Of a DNA stretch of 64,000 nt, positions 54,768-64,000 are shown piece after piece. The position numbers were made by a program, and so were the translations under genes. Source of the DNA: Ascidia mentula (Eukaryota; Chordata; Ascidiacea; Phlebobranchia; Ascidiidae); contig OX387204.1 of NCBI GenBank assembly GCA_947561715.1, forward strand, positions 15,009,001-15,073,000, written 5' to 3'. The number at the start of each line of letters is the position of its first letter. Position 1 is the first letter of the stretch. A model generated the notes under the pieces. The model was not told where the DNA came from. It searched no databases and saw nothing but the letters and a program-made list of their open reading frames with translations.

Positions 54768-55415
54768 CTCTCCTGCTATCCTGAGCGAAAGAAAGAAAAG
54801 CCCCTAAATTGAAAAACACGTATCTGCAAATAGAAATATAACCTGTTAGTTTTATTTCGTAAAGGGAAATTCGTAATTTTAAATTGTTAAAAATTACTTC
54901 ATATGTTTGCTTGCAGATATATGTATATTTGTTAATACGTTTTTACGACTGGAATGATTTTTGCAAGAAAACATTCTTTCACATGTCGACATTGTGCGAT
55001 AATCCTAAACAAAAATGAATACAAATTTGGTTACATACTGAATAAAAGATTATTTACTCTCATTAGTAAATCTGAAATAATTCAATTAGACCATTTTTAC
55101 GGTAAGTAACTAATTTCTTAGTCACAAACTTATATATATTTGCAAATAAATTGCTTTCAGCCGTGCTTGTGGCTGTTTGTGGACATTTTTAGGCACAAGT
55201 TGGCACCGTAATAATTTTTGCTGGGAAGAATTGGTTGACCTTCTGAATTCAAAGATCTGGTAGGTGAATATACTTTGGCTAGGCTGTAGCACAATTTGTA
55301 GCATTGAAATTACACAAATAATAGCGCGTACATAGAGTGTAATTTTTGTTTGATATGCTTCTAGTCATTCAGCGAAACATGTTTTTCTAGGTTTTAAGTT
55401 TCTTGTCTGTTCACA
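54768..55415. promoter_or_regulatory. Divergent promoter region, RPL36A / ATP5PB
   Basis: The two divergent start codons are separated by 648 bp with no ORF. The RPL36A side has the TOP-like pyrimidine tract. On the ATP5PB side TTTTTCTAG at 55383-55391 lies 25 bp before the ATG and could be an acceptor for a leader exon or spliced leader. Confidence 0.5.
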
Positions 55416-58400
55416 ATGTTTTCCCGGCTTCTGGCAACCTCGGGTAAGTCTTGAAGCAGAAAGTCCACTAAAATTTTTATCTAATCTGCTTTTCAGGTTG
55501 GAAGTTTTTTTGTCAACCCATCTTTATTTCATGTTAAACCAAATGTTTGCTTTTGTGTTAAAGGACGGTTTGCAAAAAATAATCACATTGGTACTTAGCT
55601 TGTTTCTGTAGGTCAAAGGCTAATTTTCAAGAATTCACCTCTTTGTCTGAGGGTCATATCAAAACAACGACTTTCTGATGTACCTGTTGCAACTCAGCAG
55701 AGCAAAAGTGTCACAATAACCAATGCATACCCGGTAAGAAAGTAGTAATCATGTACCAGATTGGAAAAAATGTCGGGTTAATCCTCCGGCACATTGGCGA
55801 AAATTTACCGATAATCCGCGCAATACCAATGATGTAATGCATTAACATACGGAAAAACATGGCAATCGTCCGCTGTCAAGCAGAATAAGTTTCATATCAG
55901 CTTTTGCATTAAAACATACTTTAATTATCATTAATGTATGTTTAGATTTTAAAATATAATAAATATGGCCATGCACAATCTCTGTTAACAGTTTTTATTT
56001 CACTAAAAATATTTTGACATATGTTTGAAATGCCTGTAAAAATTTCAGTGTTTTTTAATTTTTGTCAGATTTACCATGTTTGTAAAAGAATCAATCAGTC
56101 AATGACCGATAAATGACACAAAAAAAACAGCTTGCTGCTAAATACAAAGTTTGTGTTCAAACAAAATTATCAGGCGCAGCTAAAAGATTGGGAAACCTTT
56201 AAAATGCCTGGAGGACCATATGACGGCATGGGTCCGACCCCACCTATGGAAGAGTTTGACCCCAAAATGGCAAGACACTATGTTGTTCCCGAAACCTGGT
56301 TTCAGTTTTTGTACCCAAGAACTGGAGTAACTGGTTAGTAGCAACCTAACTCCTTTGTGTAATATGATTTATGTAACAGGTTAAAAAAATATAAGTCAAG
56401 TACTTTATGCCCATCGATTGATTTTTTCAGTGACATTAAGACAAAAATTTAGTTTAATATAGTGTAGAATATGAGTCTGTGTTTTGGTTGTGTTGTTACA
56501 TCTTGGCTAAGAACTTTTGTAACAGCTAGAGGATCAAATGCATGTAAGAAAGAGTATGGTAATGTGTTTTCCCAAAAAAATCCACTACATAGCTTAGGAA
56601 TTATTATCATGTTTTTATAAATGCAGTATGTAATATATATATATATATACTTCATACTACAATCTCAAGAATAACTCATCTTTTCCCAGGCTTGTACACA
56701 CTTTTCGCCACCTTTGGAACTATGCTTCTATCGAAAGAGTACTACATCATCACCTCTGACACCTTCTATGCTTTATCCTTAATATTTGTGGTTACTATGC
56801 TTGCAAAGACAGCCGGACCCATCATCAGAGACACCCTGGAGGGTGTTGATATTGTTAGTACAATTCATTTTGCAATTTTCTATTGTTTTATTGATATAGT
56901 CCGTATTTAATCCTTTTATCCCCTCCACATAACCCTGGCCAACTAGTTGACCTAATTCCCGAAGCTTTGAACACTGCACAAAAACATTCTGTATCCCAAA
57001 CTAACTGAAAATGATATCAAATTGCAGTAAGATTTTGTGAATAGCGCAATCAATGTCAAGTCAACCAAAAATTTTCATTCTAAACCCTCTCCTCTAGGAT
57101 TTAATGAAACTTTGGCATGGGTGTTAATGACAGTATGCAGAATTTTGCCCAACCGAACTGGGGATATCTAAGTTGTGCAACACAGAAGTTACCATTTGGA
57201 GCAATTTTTGAACCCTTGTATTCAAAATCAACTTGGACATTGTTAATAAAGGTGTTGTTGTTTGAAATAATCATACACAGAATTTTTCATCTGAAATTCT
57301 GTCACTTCTTTGTGTCTGTATTACGATGATCTTTGGTATGATCCTGAATGTAACCATGTGGGACTGATGACCTGGGAGTTATCAGGTGTTCAACTAGTAG
57401 CTATATATACCTTATAGCTAGAACACAGTAAAAAAATTGGAGTTGTAAATTATTCAATTTGTCTTTTAAACCTTTTTGGTCAAATATGACTGGTTTTTGA
57501 CTTACAGCCTTTCTGTTGATATAGAGAATTGATTTAATTTTGTCGTATATTCTGGCCTTTTTTCCTTAAAAGTAAGCATAAAAATCAGCTTGATGAAGAC
57601 AATGGCACCAAAAAAACATTCTTTAACTAATCCAACAATTGTTTTCCTTGTTTGTGCTCACAAACATTTGCAACTGTGGGTTAGCAATTGACACATGTGC
57701 CAAGTTTCATTAAAATTCCAGTAGTGAATGTTTTACAATTTACACCATTGGGTTATTTGACCTGGAATTTCAAAACTTCGAACATCCGGTTACCCTAATT
57801 ATACTGAACCTGTGTAATGTGACAAAACAAAGATTGTTGAGGTTTGACTGCAATACTTTAGCTCAGCGGTTCCCAGCTTGGGTGCCAATTGTCATCTTTA
57901 GTGGAGTTTTGTTTGCATTTACTTTGATAATTTTTTTCCGTTTTTTTATGGTTTACTGGTTGTGTAATTTAACAGCCCCCATCAAGAATCAGATAGAAAT
58001 TCTGCAGGGTGTTGTGTATCAAGAATTTGTGGGAAACACTGTTCTAGCTGATGGAAGTTCTCATAGCATAAATTTAACTAATAACATGTGTACACACAAT
58101 ATCCCATGTGCCAGGTTGTGTTTCAAGGCATAATATGCAAAATACATGTGTTTGTTTGTTTTTTAGGACATATACAAAGCACTCGACAATTTGAAAACTG
58201 AAGATGTTGGCACACTTCAGGCACAAGTGGATGAAATTAAATTGGAGCAATGGCGCGCTGGCTCACAGCAACTTGTCAATGATGCCAAAAAGGTATTTTA
58301 AAAAAGGGCAAAATTTGGCAGATGCGTTTCATAAAAACAAACATTTGATTTAAGGATGTTGCAATTGTTAGTCAAAGAGTCATTCTGTAGTGCTTCATTG

Positions 58401-59059
58401 TTGCTGTTGGGGACTGAGTTTTGAATTTATGGCAATGGTTATATTATAGGTTAATCTAGCCATGATGTTGGAGACAGAGTACCTAAATCGACAAATGACT
58501 GTTGCAGAAACAATTAAACGTCAACTTGATTACCAGGTAACCAAATTCCAACAATCTTTCTTACAGTGAATACAGCATTTCTAACACACGGTGATATTTC
58601 GTCCTTATAGTAAACTTTGATTGAAATTTGCTGGTAATTGTTTCATAAAACATGCTATGGTGCTGTTTTGCTGAAAATGTATTCAGCTTTAAAATATGTT
58701 TTTTGGATAGCTGCAGGGTTTGCTTTTATGTCCACAGGTTGCAGTGCAAAAAGTTGACACAGAGCTTGCTCACGGGCACATGGTGAAGTGGATCGAGAAG
58801 AAAGTTATGGAAAAAATTACCCCAGAATCGGTTTGTGATTGTGCTTAGTTCAAATAAAAATTATGATTAAACCTTAAAAGAATGTGAAAACTAGAATGGG
58901 GGAAAAAATCCTAATGCAGTAGTTTAGTTTTAATTTGTGTGGTGGTTTGTTTTGAATGCGAGTACATCTGTATATATTAAAACGTTTTGTTTCTGTTTGC
59001 AGCAAAAGGCAGCATTAGCGGCGTGCATTTCTCAACTTAACGCCATGGCCGCCAAGTAG
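55416..59059 (+). CDS. ATP5PB: Mitochondrial ATP synthase peripheral stalk subunit b
   Basis: Exons: 55416-55443, 55612-55733, 56174-56333, 56690-56853, 58167-58292, 58450-58536, 58738-58830 and 59003-59059, all GT-AG and in phase; about 279 residues. The first 40-50 residues (MFSRLLATSGQR...) look like a mitochondrial presequence. The conserved middle has MPGGPYDGMGPTPPMEEFDP, YPRTGVTGLYTLFATFGTML, LLSKEYYIITSDTFYAL and a membrane segment LSLIFVVTMLAKT. The rest is a long charged helix (LEQWRAGSQQLVNDAKK, YLNRQMTVAETIKRQLDYQV, HMVKWIEKKVMEKI), the stator arm contacting F1. AATAAA is at 59191-59196. Confidence 0.95.
56631..56650. repeat. Short AT dinucleotide repeat
   Basis: About nine TA units in intron 3 of ATP5PB; likely polymorphic in length. 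Confidence 0.8.
57864..58041. repeat. hAT-type MITE in ATP5PB intron 4
   Basis: Ends CAGCGGTTCCCAG and GGGAAACACTG are inverted. The flanking 8-mers CTTTAGCT and TTCTAGCT match at six of eight positions. The terminal motif belongs to the same CAGTGGTTCTC group as 20879 and 21374. Confidence 0.6.
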
Positions 59060-59199
59060 TTTCAAATCCACTATTTTTCCCGAGTTCAACGTTAGATTGA
59101 AGAAAAATTTTTCAACCCGTTTGCTGTCAATACACCGGTTTTTGTTTTCATCAATCTTTTTGCTATTCCATTTTGTTCAAGAAATGTTCGAATAAAATA

Positions 59200-60087
59200 T
59201 CTAACGTAAAAAACCCGTTGTGAAAAGCTTTAGTCAGGTCTGACAGAGGGGTTAAAAAAGTCATGCAGTCCCGGAGCCACAGGGCGTTGACCTCTGCCCC
59301 AAGTAATGGTTCAACAAAGTTATTTTGGTGATAACAACTAAGTGAAAACAGCGTGCTAATACGAAGTTTTGACCGGTTTGACTCCAGTACGTAAAAAAAT
59401 AACGCATGTCGGTATTTCTTTTGAAGTAAGATTCGCTGTTGGAAAATACTTCTCCGTCATAATGTATCGGAACTCGTTGTAATACAGGGGTGTTGGTTTT
59501 ACGGTTGAATGAGCATGGATACATGCATGGACAGTTTGCAGGGCTAATTTTAGTTTGGTAGTCAGTTTTTGGTTAGTGCATAAGCTCAAAAAAGCATTAA
59601 AAAAACAAGGAAGCACAAATTATGGTTTTGCAGCGCCACCTTGTGATCACTTGCACTGTTATCGAGTGGCTGACTGAAAAAAACCAAGCCGGTGTTTTTT
59701 ATTAAATTCCAAAACCGCATCGTCATAACGTCATGTAAACGGTAAAACGTTAGTAGAATGATAGTTTGTTGACACTGCTATGGGTTATACTCGTCCGCCG
59801 CATGGAATTAAAAAAAAATGAATCCCCTTTAATAAAAATTTTGTGAGCATGGTAGACCTATGTTTACTTGTCCTTAAACACACAAACGGTACGATCGCAT
59901 CTTTCGGTGGTTTTGGTGTGTTGCGTTGCTCTTGTAAGACCCCAATAGTGTCAAAGTCCTCGGTGGGCTCCAATGAGCATATAGATTCCACTTTTGGCAG
60001 TGCTGCTTTACTTTTTATGATTTACACAGATATCGCACTTGTTCCAGTGGTATACCGGATAGTAGAAACAGCTTTCTATAGCTAACA
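59200..60087. other. Noncoding interval between ATP5PB and the RDH-like gene
   Basis: No gene recognised; minus-strand frames here lack splice support or family motifs. TTTCTATAG at 60073-60081 lies six bases before the RDH-like ATG and could be a splice acceptor. Confidence 0.4.
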
Positions 60088-62727
60088 ATGGGAAGAAAGA
60101 TACAGATATTTACCGTATTAGTTCTAGCCCTGGGCTACTACGGACAAAGAAAACTGGCTTATTCTCCAATGCACAAATCAAACAAGGACTTGAAAGGAAA
60201 AACAGTTCTGATCACAGGTAAAGACGTTTCATAATGTTTTCCAATGTTTGACAAATTGAACTTGAAGGTGGAAACAGTGGAATTGGGGAAGCAGCAGCAT
60301 TAGAGTTTGCAAAGCTTGGCGCAACTGTTATTATTGCGTCGAGAAACGAGGCCAAATCAGAAAATGCTCGGAAGAATATTTCACTGCTATCAAGCAACGA
60401 AAACGTATGTTCGAGTTACTAATTAATCCAATCTCAACATAAGAATATAAACAATGCTTTCACAGGTCAGCCATGATTCATGTTATTCATAGTTACAAAG
60501 TCCATTCACTTCGTGTAAACGCACCGTTTCGAGTTTAATTATTAAACGTGATAATCCAGATCAGTGTTGCCGTTGTAAAAAAAACTAATCTTGTATGGTG
60601 AGAAATGCCGTTACTTTTTCAGTAGCTCGCTAAAACAATTGCCAATAAACGTGACCGTAAGCTGTAACAGGTTGCAAACCACATTTATTTGCAATTGTTT
60701 TAGCGAACTACTAAATTAATTATTAAGCATGAAAGCATCTTTCGTCACATATTGCCAGCCAACGTATTATCATACAAGCCTTGAAGTTTAATGAAAAACG
60801 AGGAAATACGCATCATAATGCAATACATAGGTTATAGGGGTCGGCAAACTTTTAAACGACGCGTGCTAAATTTAACAACTTAGCTTGCCAACATTTGTAT
60901 AAATGACGGTATAACATTTCTGTGTCACCACACTGCATCGCGATACACCATTATGTGAATGATCAATTTTTAGCCCTTAATTTGATGAAATTATCAGAAT
61001 TTTCGGACATTTTGGCACTTTTTGCCCATTTTATCTGACACAAAGCAGTAAGTACTGTGTTGGGGTATAAGCTCGTAAATTACTTGAAGCGTCGCATCAC
61101 CGCTATACCGAACCATGACTAAAATTGAATTTTATTCCAATAACTTATTCATGTCTGTGCGAAAACGGCGCAATAAATTGCGTAAAACTATACTTTCCAG
61201 ATTTTTTCCTACCGCCTGGATTTGGAAAACTTTGATTCTGTGAAAAATTTTGCGGACAAATTTGATAAGGATCATGAACACCTTGACTACCTCATAAACA
61301 ATGCTGGTTCGGGGATTGAGTTCACCTGTTACTGCAGGGTCGTTCTGATAATTAAGGTCTTTATTTTAGGTGCTGGCACTATACGTGGTTTGAGTGCCAA
61401 CGGTTACACCAGACTTTTTAACATCAACCATTTCGGACATTTTCTCTTGACCAATTTGCTGATGGACAAAATGAAGAAGCAGTCCAAGTCACGACCTGTT
61501 CGGATTATCAACGTTTCCTCGATGGCGCACAGGTATGCATGTAACTTGGGTAACAAATAGTTAGTTGGTTCAATGTCAATTTGTTAGACATCTCCATTTT
61601 GTCGCATTTACAACTTGGATCAGTTTATTTTTCCTTTTATATTTGACTAAACTTATTGCAACTACACGGAATCTGAAAGCAAAAAATAGTAAAGATAGCC
61701 AACGTTTCGAAACACAGTTCACATCACCAATGAATAGCACAGCAGTGTTCAAATCCTTTGAATATAATGATTGGCATATCGGCTTTACTATTCCGTGCAG
61801 TTAATTTTATAGCATTTAAGATCATTGTAAGCAATAACAGAAAACAAAAAAAAATGTTTGACTTCCAGACCTTGGTTTTAAGGTTTGAGCAAATTCACGC
61901 ACAGACACACAAACCTTTACGTTATTTCTCGTTTTAAAAATTGTACCCTGAAGTGTTAGAGTTTTGTGAAGGTTAGTTTCCGGTATAGACTACGATGAAG
62001 CCAAGAAAAGTGCCAATAATATCTTTGGCGACTTTATTTCATACGGCTATACGAAGCTAGCAAACATTTACTTCACTAGCGAACTGCATAGAAGATACGC
62101 TGGCACCGGAATTTCATCCTATGCTGTGCATCCAGGTAGAGTGGTCTGTTGTTTGGTAGTATATAGGCTATATCGTCTTCCATGGGATGTTATACTTTTC
62201 AGGGATGACATTAACAGAGATTGCAGATGACATGCCCGGGCTATTTAAATTTCTGGCATGGACTTTAACAAAAACATTTATCAGGTAAGTTTGTGATATT
62301 TAACCGTCTTCGCTTCGTTACCATAGTAAAAATTATTTTGTTGCGGTGTGCGGACACTGAAACTAATACAAAGATCGTTAAATAAATGATGGGACTTTAC
62401 GATATAAATCCCTTTTAAATGAACCGGGTAGTTAGAAAAATTGTTTTTATTTGAAAACAATTCCAATAAAACTTTTTAGTGCGTTGAAAATGATTGTACG
62501 AACAAAGAAATTTAGCGGTTATCCAATAGTATTCAACCTTTTTTTTGTATCAGGTCGCCATATCTTGGAGCGCAGACCATCATGTACTGCGCGCTTGACG
62601 ATGATGTCACAGAAAATAGCGGAAGCTATTTTAAAGACTGTGCATTTTCCCCTTTGGTTGAATACGCGAAAGACCAAGAAGCTGCCAAAGAATTGTGGGA
62701 TGAAAGTGTAAAAGTGACTAAATTGTA
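60088..62727 (+). CDS. Retinol dehydrogenase-like short-chain reductase (RDH11-14 type)
   Basis: Exons: 60088-60217, 60268-60404, 61201-61306, 61370-61532, 61972-62135, 62203-62284 and 62554-62727; 956 nt in phase, 317 residues plus stop, the usual length of RDH11-14. An N-terminal hydrophobic segment ([13 protein letters not shown]) would anchor it in a membrane. The Rossmann motif is [27 protein letters not shown] follows the second strand. Further motifs are [11 protein letters not shown], the substrate helix [21 protein letters not shown] and the catalytic YGYTK (YxxxK). Such enzymes reduce retinal or other lipid aldehydes with NADPH. The arginine after the second strand agrees with NADP preference. 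Substrate identity is not determinable from sequence. Confidence 0.92.
60621..60712. repeat. Inverted-repeat element in RDH-like intron 2
   Basis: AGTAGCTCGCTAAAACAATT (60621-60640) is mirrored by AATTGTTTTAGCGAACTACT (60693-60712), with an inner TTTATT pair; the total is about 92 bp. A short foldback or MITE. Confidence 0.65.
60836..60900. repeat. hAT-like repeat terminus
   Basis: AGGGGTCGGCAAACTTTT resembles the common end of Charlie-type hAT repeats. No opposite end was found, so it is a solitary terminus or chance match. Confidence 0.35.
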
Positions 62728-63305
62728 GCCAAACCCTCAGATTCCACTGCTATAAAATTAAAAGCAAATTGCAAGACTGTATGCATACAGCGTGGTACCT
62801 TACAATTGCAACAAAAAAGCGATCCAATTCAGTGCAAATTATCAATGTTAATTTCTTTTTACCATAAGTTAGCGACAATGGAGTAGGCTTTGGTGCCTCC
62901 AATAAGAAGTGCGACTGATCTGAACCTAACAGGAAAAGAGAGGGTGCAAAAATAGCGAAATTCAGTGAGAACCACGAGAATGATATTAGGAACGCCTTTA
63001 TTGTGAAGTGCAAATCATTAGGAAACTTATGCATCCAAACGTGACACGATCTCAACATATGTTTTGTTTTTACTGTGTCGTTAAAGCTACTGAAAGTATC
63101 TCAAAAGTACAACATGCAAGAAATGCATTTCCAGCCTTAAATTTAGTCATCTCGATAACGCCCAATAAAAGATATTTTACCAAAACGACAACAACACACT
63201 GAAAAGTAAAACGTACAAATGTTATCCGAATATTATGAAGTTGTATAAGAAAAGGTCATTGAATGTAATATTGTTGGTAGCAGCATGACGAAGTATTTGT
63301 GCGTT
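62728..63305. other. Convergent interval at the 3' ends of the RDH-like and edge genes
   Basis: No coding features. No canonical AATAAA lies close to the RDH-like stop; AATAAA at 63164-63169 is possible. Confidence 0.4.
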
Positions 63306-63861
63306 TTACTCCTCCTTGATTCCTTTCTTTCCCAACTTGGTCTGCAGTAAACCTCTAAACATCCAAATCACCATCGAAGCAACAGCGATTCCAATGTAAA
63401 TCCACTGGTTCAGGCGGAGTTCTGATGCCCAAAGCATATATCAGGTGAGTCACCAAGGAAACCCATATCGTATATACATTCGCAATCCTACTCCATGGGT
63501 CGTTTTCTGTTTTTTTCGGTCACATTTACGATATTAATGGAGAGTTAAAAAATTATGCTCATTGTTCACAACATGTAACCATTGAAGCATTAGGTTAGGT
63601 GTTAGGCAAAATACGACCCCCAGGACGCATCTCGACCGCACAGCAACATTACCAGACACGCAACCTCTTTTCAAATGGCAATAACATACCTCCGTCCCAC
63701 CTACGATTTTTGACAGAGAGAATAGAAATGGCGTTGTAGCAAAACGTCGGATAAACACTTTTAATATGCTTTGTATGGCTCGGGTACAAGTAGATATCCA
63801 AAATAACCCAACCGATGAACAACAAGACAAGTCCAGGCAAGAACACGGTTCCACAAGTAGG
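63306..63861 (-). CDS. Unidentified membrane protein, 3' exons only
   Basis: Two exons join in phase on the minus strand: 63690-63861 (acceptor CTAG, donor GTATGT) and 63306-63421. The encoded C-terminus has a hydrophobic segment VFLPGLVLLFIGWVILDIYL, a loop ending NRRWDGELRLNQW, a second hydrophobic segment IYIGIAVASMVIWMF, and a basic tail LGKKGIKEE. The join creates an uninterrupted frame across both splice sites, so a real gene is likely. I do not recognise the family. The 5' part lies beyond 64000 or in unseen exons. Confidence 0.5.
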
Positions 63862-64000
63862 CTAGTTCTTAGGTCGCACAAACCTTGGCATAAAATACAT
63901 GTGGTAAGAACATAAATATTACGCGTGAAGGAGTTTTTTTCTTTTTTTCAGTAAAATTGTATTGTAAATTTTGCAATTAGGGCAACAAACCTATATGATT

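Overview
The window is AT-rich animal DNA. Genes are compact, multi-exon and bounded by GT-AG (occasionally GC-AG) splice sites. The gene families are chordate-like: an alpha-type glycine receptor, DERA, GSTCD, AIMP1, RPL36A, ATP5PB, an RDH11-14-type reductase, GT10 fucosyltransferases and GlcNAc/Gal 6-O-sulfotransferases. Short introns, close spacing (DERA ends about 190 bp before the GSTCD body, with a splice-acceptor-like site in front of GSTCD) and many hAT-type MITEs suggest a tunicate, probably an ascidian such as Ciona. That assignment is an inference.

Layout. 1.8-17.5 kb: three tandem, intact seven-exon genes for METTL24-like type II membrane methyltransferases. Intron 2 of the middle gene holds a 4.8 kb head-to-head inverted dimer of a Penelope-like retroelement (PLE) with two open RT/GIY-YIG frames. 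Intron 3 of the same gene holds a small inverted element with a type I hammerhead ribozyme in each arm. 19.8-27.7 kb: a glycine receptor alpha-like subunit without its first exon. 28.4-32.4 kb: DERA then GSTCD, possibly one operon. 32.5-34.4 kb: AIMP1, convergent with GSTCD. 35.8-38.3 kb: a seven-exon fucosyltransferase on the minus strand. 40.4-53.1 kb: a tandem segmental duplication with two nearly identical carbohydrate sulfotransferase genes; one copy has since received a decayed hAT transposon. Fucosyltransferase relics lie between and beside the copies. 53.1-54.8 kb: RPL36A on the minus strand, divergent from ATP5PB (55.4-59.1 kb, plus strand). 60.1-62.7 kb: a retinol dehydrogenase-like SDR. 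The right edge has the 3' end of an unidentified membrane-protein gene on the minus strand.

Themes. Enzymes of glycan decoration (fucosylation, sulfation) cluster and have expanded by local duplication, as have the methyltransferases. The least ordinary content is RNA-based: hammerhead motifs occur in the PLE 3' ends and, in a different form, in a short dispersed repeat family at four further loci at different stages of decay. Exon joins were deduced by eye from splice consensus, reading-frame phase and paralogue comparison; none was tested against transcripts.
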